This document shows positions 6,642 through 14,389 of a stretch of DNA of 24,616 nt, in pieces. The position numbers and the translations under genes are program-made. The notes under the pieces were generated by a model that was not told where the DNA came from, did not search any database, and worked only from the letters and a program-made list of their open reading frames with translations. Source of the DNA: a virus; IMG/VR virus record IMGVR_UViG_3300006919_006398, positions 1 to 24,616 of that record; one strand, 5' to 3'. Numbering within the stretch: the first letter of the stretch is position 1; every line of letters begins with the position of its first letter.

Positions 6642-9600
6642 GGCTTCACCAAATTCTTTCTCTGAATATAGTTATCAATAGTAATCAACGAATTATCGTT
6701 CTCCAAAGTAAACGAGTCCAACCTAGTCGCAGCATCCAAATCTTTAACATCTTTCAACTTAGCAGCAAACCAGCCAGTACCACCAAGAACATGCCTCATC
6801 TTGTTATACAACATTGGGAAAACAACAACCTTAATAATTTTCTTGCCATCCCAAGCATAAAAGTTAGCCATATCTTTACCCTTAGCAGTAGTAAAAGTAC
6901 GAGTGCTAAACACATACAACAAACTACGCTCATCATCAGAATCACCAAGCCCAGTATCATACAACCAAGCATACTCATGATCCATACCCTGCTTACGCAA
7001 CTGAGTCAAATCATACAACTCAGAACCCACATACTCATAAGCATCACAAAACATGTGAAGCGTCCTATCACCAATCAAGAAATACATAAAATCACGATTA
7101 GCAATCTCAGCATTCCTATCACAAAACACCGACACAGAAGACGACTGATCCTCAATCTCAACACGCAAATACTTAGGAGTCTTCTTCGTAGAACGAACAA
7201 CACCCTTAATCATACGCAACTCAGAATAAATCTCATGGAACCCCTCAATCGGCTCCACAAGTTCATCCATCTCATTATTACTATCAGAAAGACCAGCAGC
7301 AAACCCCAAAATAGGAAGATAATAACGCTCATGATCATAACCACCATCATGACCAATAGTAGAGAAAGCCCCCACCTTCTCCAAACTCTCCCTCAACGGA
7401 GCCTTCACATGACGCTTAGAACACTTATTAACAAACTCATCATAAGACCCAAACGGACGATGCTTAAAAATCTCACCAATCGCACTATTACCACAACCAG
7501 AAACATTCCTCAACCCAAACCGAATACCAGCATCATCAATAGTGAAATACTCCCCAGACAAATTAACGTCAGGAGGAAGAACCTGAATACCAATACGCTT
7601 AGCCTCCATCAAGTAAGCAGTAATCTTACCCTTCTCAGACTCATTATACAGCATAGACCACACAAACTCTTTAGGATAATGAATCTTTAACCACATCGTC
7701 TGATACGACAACATCGAATAAGCAACAGCATGCGACTTATTAAACATATACAAAGACGCTAACTCAAACTCCGACCAAATCTTCTCAGACTGACGACGAG
7801 TCAAATAAGGATTACTACAAAACTTCTCCTTATACTCATCAAACCCAGCAGCATCACGCTTCTTACCAATAATCTTACGAAGCTTATCAGCCTCAGACCA
7901 AGAAAAATCAGCAAGCAACACAGCCATCTGCATCAACTGCTCCTGAAAAATAACCGTACCATACGTATCCTCCAAAATAGGCTTCACAACCTCATGAGGA
8001 TACTTAGGCTCAGCATCACCCTTCTTACAATCAATATAAGCCTGACCCTGAGACAACAACGCACCCGGACGCACTAACGCATTAGAAACAACCAAATCAT
8101 TAAAATCATCAATACCCATACGATCAATAAGGTTTCTGTAAGCAGCTGCATCAGCCTGAAACACACCCACAGTGTTGCCCTCATTAAAATTCTGAAACAC
8201 AGCAGGATCATCCAACCCAAGCGACGCATCAGTAACATCAACACCGTACAACTCCCGAACTTTATCAATACAATCTTTGATAACAGAAACAGTCTTCAAA
8301 CCAAGAATATCAACCTTAATCAAACCAACAGCCTCAGCATCCTCCATATCAAAAGACGTAACAGCAGCACGACCCTCAACAGACGTACCCTTACGAGTCT
8401 CAACAGGACACACCTCAGTCAAAGGAACAGACGACACAACCATACCAGCAGCATGAATACCAGTATTACGAATACGCCCCTCCAACTTCTTAGCAACAGG
8501 CAACACATCAGGATAATTACGAATAAACGTCTTACCCTTATCAGTAGCCTGCAACTCTTCCAAAGTCTCAAAAAACGGAGTCACACTATTAGTCTCATCA
8601 AAAGGAACCTGAAACACACGCGCAACATCCTTAATCACAGACTTAGGCTTAAACACACCATACGTCGCAATCGCAGCAACATTATCCTCCCCCCAACGCT
8701 CAGCCAAATAATCCTTCACACGCTCACGCTGCTTATCCTCAAAATCCAAATCAATATCAGGATAATCATTACGATCAGGATTCAAAAACCTCGCAAACAA
8801 CAAATCATACTTAATCGGATCAACCTTAGAAATATCTAACAAAAACGCAATAAGCGACCCACCAACAGAACCACGACCAGTACCACGACCAACACCATTA
8901 CGATCACACCACTTAACCAAATCCCAAACCATCAAAAAATAGTCAGAAAAACCAAGCTTCGCAATAACCGCAAGTTCCTCATCCAAACGATCACGATACA
9001 CAACATCATCCAAACCAAAATCAGACAACGCCGTCACACACAACTCACGCAAATAATCATCAGAATCCAAAGCCTTCATATACTTAGGCAACAAATTCTT
9101 ACGCTTCTCCAAACGAGCAGCACACTTATCCGCAACCTCAACAGTATTCTCCAAAAACTCAGGACAATCAAAACCCCTATCCCTAAACCACGACAACACC
9201 TCATCAGCAGGAGCAACATAAGGATTAATCTGATCAAACCTCAAAAACCGATCAGGATACATACGATTCAACTTCTCAGTAACATCACCACCACCAGCAA
9301 GATTCTCCTTAGCATGACGCAACTGACCAGCATTCAAAGAAGGATACTGCGACACCATCAACAAAACCTCCTCATCATGCTTATCATGAGCAGAAGGAAA
9401 ATGACAATCAGCAGTAGCAACAACCTTAGAACCAAAAGACTGAGCAAGATCAATCAAACCATCATTCAACGACTTAGGATTCCACGCCTGAACCTCAAAA
9501 TAAAAATCATCACCAAAAATCTTGATAAACCGCTCAGACAACCTCTCAGCCTCAGCATGATCACCACGCTCCAAAGCCTTAGAAATCGCACCACCCATAC

Positions 9601-10018
9601 ACCCAGACAACGCAATCACATCATCATCAACCAAATCCTCCAACAACTCAAAATCAATACGAGGCTTATAATAAAAATTATCCTTCCACCCCACCTGATT
9701 AGCCCTAAACAACTTCTGCAAACCCTCATTAGACTTCGCCAACAAAATCAAATGAAACCGCTCAGCCTTAGAATCAGAATCAGAACCAACAGACGGAACA
9801 AAATACGCCTCAACACCAAACAACGGCCTCACATTGGCCTTATCACAAGCATCCTGAAACTTCAACACACCACCCATCGTCCCATGATCCGTAATAGCAG
9901 CAGCAAACTGCCCATTAGACGACGCAATCGACGCAATATCCTCAGGACGAGACATACCATCCAACAACGAATACTCACTATGACAATGCAAATGCACAAA
10001 ATCAGACACAACACTCAC
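6638..10018 (-). CDS. dnaE: DNA polymerase III alpha subunit (DnaE type)
   Basis: 1126 residues, close to full bacterial DnaE length. The N-terminal PHP domain keeps all nine metal ligands seen in mycobacterial DnaE1: H11, H13, D20, H45, E70, H89, C140, D204 and H206, so it may be an active proofreading exonuclease. The palm contains GRGTGRGSVGGS (378-388), the catalytic aspartates D423 and D425 in YPDIDLDFED, and a third in KVDILGLKT near 570. An HhH/OB-like region follows and the extreme C-terminus is short, without an obvious tau-binding domain. The frame opens at GTG 10018 (GTGA overlap), but GAGGGG lies 8 bases before an in-frame GTG at 10009, which may be the true start. Codons become extremely G/T-rich towards the 5' end. 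Confidence 0.93.
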   Translation of the reverse strand: MSVVSDFVHLHCHSEYSLLDGMSRPEDIASIASSNGQFAAAITDHGTMGGVLKFQDACDKANVRPLFGVEAYFVPSVGSDSDSKAERFHLILLAKSNEGLQKLFRANQVGWKDNFYYKPRIDFELLEDLVDDDVIALSGCMGGAISKALERGDHAEAERLSERFIKIFGDDFYFEVQAWNPKSLNDGLIDLAQSFGSKVVATADCHFPSAHDKHDEEVLLMVSQYPSLNAGQLRHAKENLAGGGDVTEKLNRMYPDRFLRFDQINPYVAPADEVLSWFRDRGFDCPEFLENTVEVADKCAARLEKRKNLLPKYMKALDSDDYLRELCVTALSDFGLDDVVYRDRLDEELAVIAKLGFSDYFLMVWDLVKWCDRNGVGRGTGRGSVGGSLIAFLLDISKVDPIKYDLLFARFLNPDRNDYPDIDLDFEDKQRERVKDYLAERWGEDNVAAIATYGVFKPKSVIKDVARVFQVPFDETNSVTPFFETLEELQATDKGKTFIRNYPDVLPVAKKLEGRIRNTGIHAAGMVVSSVPLTEVCPVETRKGTSVEGRAAVTSFDMEDAEAVGLIKVDILGLKTVSVIKDCIDKVRELYGVDVTDASLGLDDPAVFQNFNEGNTVGVFQADAAAYRNLIDRMGIDDFNDLVVSNALVRPGALLSQGQAYIDCKKGDAEPKYPHEVVKPILEDTYGTVIFQEQLMQMAVLLADFSWSEADKLRKIIGKKRDAAGFDEYKEKFCSNPYLTRRQSEKIWSEFELASLYMFNKSHAVAYSMLSYQTMWLKIHYPKEFVWSMLYNESEKGKITAYLMEAKRIGIQVLPPDVNLSGEYFTIDDAGIRFGLRNVSGCGNSAIGEIFKHRPFGSYDEFVNKCSKRHVKAPLRESLEKVGAFSTIGHDGGYDHERYYLPILGFAAGLSDSNNEMDELVEPIEGFHEIYSELRMIKGVVRSTKKTPKYLRVEIEDQSSSVSVFCDRNAEIANRDFMYFLIGDRTLHMFCDAYEYVGSELYDLTQLRKQGMDHEYAWLYDTGLGDSDDERSLLYVFSTRTFTTAKGKDMANFYAWDGKKIIKVVVFPMLYNKMRHVLGGTGWFAAKLKDVKDLDAATRLDSFTLENDNSLITIDNYIQRKNLVKP

Positions 10019-10131
10019 CCCTCAGAAACAAAAAACGAAACCAACAACCAACCCAAAGCAAGCCTCCAATCAAAAACAAAAACACAAAACACAGCATACA
10101 AAGCACAAACAACAGCACCAAACTTAATCAT
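10015..10131 (-). CDS. 38-residue membrane protein
   Basis: ATG 10131 overlaps the stop of the upstream nucleotidase gene and has GGAGG 6-7 bases before it. The product, 38 residues, is almost entirely hydrophobic: FGAVVCALYAVFCVFVF and then RLALGWLLVSFFV, separated by an Asp-Trp-Arg turn. It is either one long or two short membrane spans. A longer reading from 10200 would run 70 bases into the upstream gene and is not supported by a ribosome site. It may be a true small membrane protein. Caution is needed because the coding strand here is so G/T-rich that any open frame would be read as Val, Leu, Phe and Cys. Confidence 0.5.
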   Translation of the reverse strand: MIKFGAVVCALYAVFCVFVFDWRLALGWLLVSFFVSEG

Positions 10132-10648
10132 CAACAACAACCTCCAACAACGAACCAACAGAATCAAACTCATCCCAAAACTGCGAATTATACCAAGCAC
10201 GCATCAAAAAACAATCCGTCCCAGACTCAACAATCTTCCTAGCCTCATAAGGATTATCCTCAACCATAAACTCAGCACCCAACCTCGAAACCACCTCAGC
10301 CTTCGAACCCATCTCAGCAAAAAACACATCCGAATACTGAAAATTCCACATATCCAACCACGGCCTCACCCACCGCCTAGACACATCAGAATAACGCGCA
10401 GTCACAAAAAACACATCATGACCCAAAGACCACCAATCATTCACCGCATACCAAGAATCAACAAACGGCTTCAAATTCCTCCAAAACACAGGAGAACCAA
10501 AAATCTCCCGAGTCAAATCATCCTCAAAAACACCCACAACCCAATGAGCATAATCAAAACCAGCCAAACCACGAACATCTAGTTCTTTATTAATTCCGCC
10601 AACCAAGTCGGCAACGACCCCATCAAGATCAAGACAAATAGTAGACAT
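10124..10648 (-). CDS. HAD-superfamily 5'-nucleotidase-like phosphatase
   Basis: 174 residues from ATG 10648 (GGAAAGGG at spacing 4-5); a longer frame from 10693 would start inside the hairpin region and is rejected. The N-terminal motif CLDLDGVVADLV gives the nucleophile D7 and acid/base D9 of the HAD family. VFFVTARYSD supplies motif II Thr, and MVEDNPYEA the acidic motif IV. The compact layout resembles 5'(3')-deoxyribonucleotidases and phage nucleotidase-like proteins, which adjust dNMP pools or act on polynucleotide ends. Its place between the ssDNA-binding protein and DNA polymerase fits nucleotide metabolism. The first about 25 codons have ordinary composition; from about base 10575 downstream the codons become strongly G/T-ending. 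Confidence 0.78.
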   Translation of the reverse strand: MSTICLDLDGVVADLVGGINKELDVRGLAGFDYAHWVVGVFEDDLTREIFGSPVFWRNLKPFVDSWYAVNDWWSLGHDVFFVTARYSDVSRRWVRPWLDMWNFQYSDVFFAEMGSKAEVVSRLGAEFMVEDNPYEARKIVESGTDCFLMRAWYNSQFWDEFDSVGSLLEVVVDD

Positions 10649-10667
10649 ACTACCCTTTCCGTTGGAG

Positions 10668-10689
10668 GTGGGGGGATTGCTCCCCCCAC
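10668..10689 (-). other. Perfect GC hairpin between ssb-like and nucleotidase genes
   Basis: On the minus strand GTGGGGGG and CCCCCCAC form a perfect 8-bp stem around the 6-base loop AGCAAT. No T-run follows (the next bases are ACCTCC), so it is not a standard intrinsic terminator. It sits 25 bases after the stop of the ssDNA-binding protein gene and 20 bases before the ATG of the nucleotidase. As RNA it could protect the 3' end of the ssb message or damp read-through. As DNA it lies close to the sharp change in strand composition near 10.58 kb. Confidence 0.7.
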
Positions 10690-10714
10690 ACAACCAACAA
10701 TCGCACCGTTGAGA

Positions 10715-11359
10715 TTACCAACTATCGTTGTTCAAATCACCAGTAGTAAGGAACTGCTTCTGCTTCTCGTAGCCAAGCACCATGTAAACGTTATCCAACT
10801 GATGCATAGTAAGGCTAGCAATCGAATCATCCGCATCGCTAGGACCAAGAGGAATCAAACTATAGTTTGTATCCTGAGCACCCGAACCAGTACGGCTATA
10901 CTTAAACGTCTGATTAGTGATCGTACCGAACTCCTTAGCGTACTCCATCAACATCATACCAACATGGCGCTGGTTGAAAGTCGTATCAAGAATGCGAGGC
11001 TCCCAACGACCATCAATCTCAACCGCAATGTTAATCAAAAGATGAGGCTTCGGCTTCCAACGACCATCCTGAGGCACCTGCTCAGTAGCCCAACAACGAT
11101 AACTGTGCTCTGCCATCGAAGCAGTAGACGCACACCGCCACTTCCAGTTAATCGGTGAAGTCACAACCGGCACAATAATACCAGTACCGGCATCTTCATT
11201 GTAATTCGTAGAGTCTTCAGTCAGTTCCTGACGAAAACGAATCTTGTACGTATCGCCAGACTGAATGTTGAAGTACTTCTTGCCACCACCAGACGAAGAG
11301 CCTGAAGATGGAATATTGCTTTCAATATCTTTTAATGTTTTAATGCTTGAAAATGTCAT
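10715..11359 (-). CDS. Probable single-stranded DNA-binding protein
   Basis: 214 residues. After a flexible Ser/Gly linker (SSGSSSGGGKK, 18-28) comes KYFNIQSGDTYKIRFRQEL, a strand pattern typical of OB-fold phage ssDNA-binding proteins, then a core rich in Trp, Tyr and Phe (INWKWRCA, YRCWATEQ, GRWKPKPHL). Cys76 and Cys89 could bind zinc or be incidental. The C-terminus (TTGDLNNDSW) is short, acidic and ends in an aromatic residue, like the protein-contact tail of SSBs. It has one of the best ribosome sites in the operon (AAGGAG, spacing 7), as expected for a protein needed in bulk. It overlaps the primase stop as ATGA. Assignment rests on these features and on its position among primase, helicase and polymerase. 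Confidence 0.62.
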   Translation of the reverse strand: MTFSSIKTLKDIESNIPSSGSSSGGGKKYFNIQSGDTYKIRFRQELTEDSTNYNEDAGTGIIVPVVTSPINWKWRCASTASMAEHSYRCWATEQVPQDGRWKPKPHLLINIAVEIDGRWEPRILDTTFNQRHVGMMLMEYAKEFGTITNQTFKYSRTGSGAQDTNYSLIPLGPSDADDSIASLTMHQLDNVYMVLGYEKQKQFLTTGDLNNDSW

Positions 11360-12285
11360 AATAATTCTCCTTGAAATAATTGCTTGCTTGTTATGGCTTG
11401 CTTAATTTGTTGTTCTGTCATGTCGCCGGGATCTTTAAGATCGTCAGGAATGCTGACGGTAAACATCTCTTTGCCACGACACTCTTCAAGTATAGCACGC
11501 CTCATCTCTGCACCAGCGTCATCATTGTCAGAAAATACGATGACAGAATCAAAATATTTTTTGATCATCTTGACCTGATTAAGAGATACCTTTGCACCTA
11601 GCGTAGCAACAACATTTTTGAAGCCCGCCTGTGCAATCTTAACAGCATCCAAACTGCCCTCACATACAATAACACTATCATACGTCTTAGCATTTTGAAT
11701 GTTGAAAAGAACATCTGCCCTTTTGAAACCTTTATTATATAGGTATCTAGGGTCTTGCCAGTCATGAATTGCTCTACCAATAAGCCCGACCAACTTATAC
11801 TGGGGGTCTCTAACGGGTATCACAACCCTATCCTTGACAGAAGAATATCCAATTTCAAAATCTTCTAGAACTTCTAGTTCATACCCTCTATCAACAAGAG
11901 TTTGAAGATTCTTAACTTCATCGGAATCGTAATCAATCTCAATCGCATCAATAGTCAACTCTTCATCATTCTTAACCTGCAAAGCAAGATCCAACTCACG
12001 TTGAAGATTAACAGGATCAAGAATCCACTCACGACCATACGTCTTACCAGTCATGTGCTTATACAACTGTCTAAAGTTGCCCTTCTTGCCACAAGAAGGA
12101 TTAAAGCACTGCCACAAACCAGTCTTAGTATTTATGTAGCAAGCGGGACTATTGTGATTATCATGAAAAGGACAGTAAATAGCAACCTCAGTGCCAGACT
12201 GAGTATGCACCTCAACCCCTTGACTGCTCAAAAGGTCATTAACCGCTTTTTCAATGTTACCTGAAGAACTGAATCTGGAATCCAA
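11356..12285 (-). CDS. DnaG-type primase
   Basis: 309 residues. The N-terminal CHC2-type zinc finger has C38, H41, C60 and C65 (IYCPFHDNHNSPACY ... LWQCFNPSCGKKGNF). The TOPRIM core shows the catalytic Glu (E209 in VIVCEGSLDAVK) and the D-x-D motif (D253, D255 in IVFSDNDDAGAE). The helicase-binding C-terminal domain of bacterial DnaG is missing, as in many phage primases. It should make RNA primers for the DnaE-type polymerase. The frame begins at TTG 12285 with only a weak GAG upstream, 29 bases inside the preceding small gene; an internal start would lose little. The helicase gene lies just upstream, separated by one small unknown gene. Confidence 0.88.
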   Translation of the reverse strand: MDSRFSSSGNIEKAVNDLLSSQGVEVHTQSGTEVAIYCPFHDNHNSPACYINTKTGLWQCFNPSCGKKGNFRQLYKHMTGKTYGREWILDPVNLQRELDLALQVKNDEELTIDAIEIDYDSDEVKNLQTLVDRGYELEVLEDFEIGYSSVKDRVVIPVRDPQYKLVGLIGRAIHDWQDPRYLYNKGFKRADVLFNIQNAKTYDSVIVCEGSLDAVKIAQAGFKNVVATLGAKVSLNQVKMIKKYFDSVIVFSDNDDAGAEMRRAILEECRGKEMFTVSIPDDLKDPGDMTEQQIKQAITSKQLFQGELL

Positions 12286-12442
12286 AGATTTCTCGTTTCT
12301 GATCGTAATCAGTAATCAAGGACGACTTGTTAAAGTCGCCATGTGTCTGCTTCACCTCATCTTCCATCCAAGAACGAAGACGGATAATTGTTTCAATATC
12401 CGCAGCCTCGCCCTTTAATGTATAAAAAGGATCAGCACTCAC
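12257..12442 (-). CDS. Small unknown protein between helicase and primase
   Basis: 61 residues from GTG 12442, which overlaps the helicase stop as GTGA; a longer reading from 12466 is possible but has no ribosome site. It starts VSADPFYTLKGEAADIETII and continues with a helix (RLRSWMEDEVKQTHGD) and an aromatic C-terminus (IFGFQIQFFR). No motif is recognised. Its conserved-looking position and overlaps on both sides suggest it is translated with the helicase and primase. A role in coupling the two would be attractive, but nothing in the residues shows it. Confidence 0.55.
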   Translation of the reverse strand: MSADPFYTLKGEAADIETIIRLRSWMEDEVKQTHGDFNKSSLITDYDQKREIFGFQIQFFR

Positions 12443-13659
12443 CCTACATCCCATTCCTCTCTCCAATCTCCAGTTTCTAGGTTCCAGCGCAAATAGAAAC
12501 CAAAATGAGTAGCCCTACGCACCTTCCTAGATACCACCTGAAACTGGTCAGAGTTGAACTCTCTATGGATCGCAAGAACCAAGTCAGCGTCATAAGCCAA
12601 CTGCTTAGACCAAGCAACCTCTTCCAACTCAGGCGGTCTGTCCCCATGACCATCCGTCATAGTCACTGCTGCTACGTCAATGATAGGAACATTGTTCTTA
12701 ACAGCAATTCTTTTGAAAGCCTTCGAAAGATTCTTAGCTTTCTCTGTTTCTGTTCGAGCGCCAGTAGCGTCATCGAATAGACCATGATAATCAAGAATAA
12801 CCATATCAGGCTGATACTGATCAATCTTAGCCTGCACCATGTTTTGGTCAGCAGTCTCAAGACCCTCTGAAGTAATCAGATAGATAGGCTGCTTGCCTTC
12901 AAACATATTCTCACCCCAAGACTCGTAGGTGTCTACAATATCAGGGTTTGCTTTAATCAAATCAGTGTTGGTAAAGTGACCCTCACCATTATTAAGCAAA
13001 GTATCAAGCCTCTGACCCTCCTGCTTCTTATTCATCTCCAGAGAGATAATCATTGGGCGATAACCAGCCTTCCATGCGTTAACTGCAAACAGTCTTGCAA
13101 TAAACGATTTACCAACGCCAGTCCAGCCCAACAAAACAACAAAGTCGCCTGCTTGCCAGCCACCAAAAGTCTTATCAATAACATCGATACCGCTAGGAAT
13201 ACCAATGTACTGTTGATCAGGATTAAGTGAACGCTCTTTAAGATCTTCATAACGATCACGCCACTCACTAACAAGGTCAGTATCTTTCAAAGAAGAAGAA
13301 TACTTGTACAACTTGCTAGTTTGCTCCATCAGATACGACAACGCATCCTTAGGACCAACCTCACCAATCAAAGAATGAGCCTTAGCAACAATCTGCCGTG
13401 TCTGATACGACAAAGACTCTTTCTTCGCCTCATCAACATAGTAAGCCAAAGGTTCTGGAGTGTTAAAGAATTCAAAGTCTGAAAAGTGAGACTTTACCGT
13501 ATCTTTAGAAGGAACCTTGCTATGCTCATCGTAATGCGAAACAACAAAGTTCCAAACATCACGGTACTCAATAAATACGTTTTCTACACCGCTATTGACT
13601 GCATCAACGTACTCTCCACTTTCAATAATGGAGTTTAACAGTTTAATTTCGTAGTTCAA
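12439..13659 (-). CDS. DnaB-type replicative helicase
   Basis: 406 residues. The C-terminal RecA-like core starts near 150 (IPSGIDVIDKTFGGWQAGDF). Walker A is GWTGVGKS (178-185), the DnaB-typical strand PMIISLEMNKKQEGQRL follows, and MVILDYHGLF gives Walker B. A DnaB-like ATPase C-terminus (LVLAIHREFNSDQF) completes the core. The N-terminal 120 residues are short and helical, like a reduced DnaB N-domain for primase contact. It should form the hexameric 5'-3' replication helicase. The frame opens at TTG 13659 by TTGA overlap with the upstream gene, with only GGA as a ribosome cue, so coupled translation is likely. Confidence 0.9.
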   Translation of the reverse strand: MNYEIKLLNSIIESGEYVDAVNSGVENVFIEYRDVWNFVVSHYDEHSKVPSKDTVKSHFSDFEFFNTPEPLAYYVDEAKKESLSYQTRQIVAKAHSLIGEVGPKDALSYLMEQTSKLYKYSSSLKDTDLVSEWRDRYEDLKERSLNPDQQYIGIPSGIDVIDKTFGGWQAGDFVVLLGWTGVGKSFIARLFAVNAWKAGYRPMIISLEMNKKQEGQRLDTLLNNGEGHFTNTDLIKANPDIVDTYESWGENMFEGKQPIYLITSEGLETADQNMVQAKIDQYQPDMVILDYHGLFDDATGARTETEKAKNLSKAFKRIAVKNNVPIIDVAAVTMTDGHGDRPPELEEVAWSKQLAYDADLVLAIHREFNSDQFQVVSRKVRRATHFGFYLRWNLETGDWREEWDVG

Positions 13660-13961
13660 GAATTTTCCATTCTCTTGCGTGTTTCGGCTACGATATCTTG
13701 AAAGCGAGACTTAGCCTCGTTTTCATACTTGACCTTTTCAACCATATCCCTAGATTCAACGGCAAAGTCAAAAACCAAGAACGGCCCCGGCCTGTTGTCT
13801 ATGTACCACATCACCGCCTTCTGCAACAGTTCTCCGTCGTAATGAGCAGCAAGACTATCAGCAACCTGATCTTGCCGTGGGGAATCTGGAATAAAAAGTT
13901 TATGCGATTTCTCGGAATAACTTTTGAATAAGTCGATCAGGCTTTCGCCAGTTACTTTCAT
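13656..13961 (-). CDS. Unknown protein upstream of helicase (possible loader)
   Basis: 101 residues from ATG 13961, preceded by AGGTGA at a good spacing; GTG 13970 is an alternative. It is mostly helical (LIDLFKSYSEKSHKL, QVADSLAAHYDGELLQKAVM), has a central WYIDNRPGPFLVFDFAVES segment and a charged helical C-terminus (EAKSRFQDIVAETRKRM). No nucleotide-binding motif is present, so it is not a DnaC-type AAA loader. Helicase loaders or adaptors without ATPase activity commonly sit immediately before the phage helicase gene, and this one overlaps the helicase start by TTGA. That is positional inference only. It overlaps the whiB-like gene upstream by more than 60 bases. Confidence 0.6.
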   Translation of the reverse strand: MKVTGESLIDLFKSYSEKSHKLFIPDSPRQDQVADSLAAHYDGELLQKAVMWYIDNRPGPFLVFDFAVESRDMVEKVKYENEAKSRFQDIVAETRKRMENS

Positions 13962-14196
13962 CTTCGTCACCTGCTTCTTCCCAAGTACGTATCAAATATT
14001 CTATCTCAGAGAACCCACCGTTAACACCGATAAAGCCATCTCTTTCATAAACCGCTGAGTACAAGCACTCAATGCGGACAGAACACATCATACACACATT
14101 CTTAGCATAATTGATATCATCAATATTAGATGACAACCAAAAATGAGGATTATCGTCTTTTTTACAAAGAGCGCTCTTTAACCAGTCAGCCTTCAC
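13900..14196 (-). CDS. WhiB-family Fe-S regulator
   Basis: 98 residues. Four cysteines are spaced as in WhiB proteins: C11, then C35 and C38 (NVCMMCSV), then C44 (RIECLYSA), which together hold a 4Fe-4S cluster. The following turn is DGFIGVNGGFSE, where most family members have G-V/I-W-G-G; the Trp is Asn here. WhiB proteins bind the primary sigma factor and alter promoter choice, and they occur only in Actinobacteria and their phages. The basic C-terminal half (WRKPDRLIQKLFREIA) may contact DNA. The start is GTG 14196, overlapping the upstream stop, with a weak ribosome site. It could switch host or phage transcription; it is also the clearest host marker in the window. Confidence 0.85.
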   Translation of the reverse strand: MKADWLKSALCKKDDNPHFWLSSNIDDINYAKNVCMMCSVRIECLYSAVYERDGFIGVNGGFSEIEYLIRTWEEAGDEDESNWRKPDRLIQKLFREIA

Positions 14197-14389
14197 TCTC
14201 GCTGTCTAACTCCCGAAGCTTAGCCTCAATCTGTTCGTCAACAGCCTTCCACAGATCAGCCCAAGCCTGCTCGTCATCCTCTGACGAAGCCTTTACTCTT
14301 GCGCCCGCATCAAGGCGCAGTGATTCGTAATTACCAAGATTCTTAGTAATACCGATAGATGCCCAAATCTCAACATTAGACTCTTGCAT
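14186..14389 (-). CDS. Small acidic protein of unknown function
   Basis: 67 residues from ATG 14389 with AAGGAG 8 bases upstream. It opens with a beta-type segment (VEIWASIGITKNLGNYESL, then RLDAGARV) and ends in an acidic helix (WADLWKAVDEQIEAKLREL followed by DSESEG). I have seen similar short proteins with the G-V/I-T-x-N-L-G-N-Y/F-E pattern in actinobacteriophage genomes, where they have no assigned role; this is memory, not a search result. It lies between the MerR-like gene and whiB, overlapping both. Confidence 0.7.
   Translation of the reverse strand: MQESNVEIWASIGITKNLGNYESLRLDAGARVKASSEDDEQAWADLWKAVDEQIEAKLRELDSESEG

Noticed and set aside
6791-7690. Plus-strand open frame of 299 codons
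   Set aside because: It is antisense to conserved DnaE sequence and low in complexity.
9314-10582. Long open frame on the plus strand opposite the polymerase gene
   Set aside because: Its product is a low-complexity chain of Ile, Thr, Asn, Arg and Leu with no motif. It stays open because the G/T-rich coding strand rarely uses TTA, CTA or TCA codons, so plus-strand stops are rare.
10668-10689. Intrinsic terminator
   Set aside because: The stem is perfect but ACCTCC follows it instead of a T-run.
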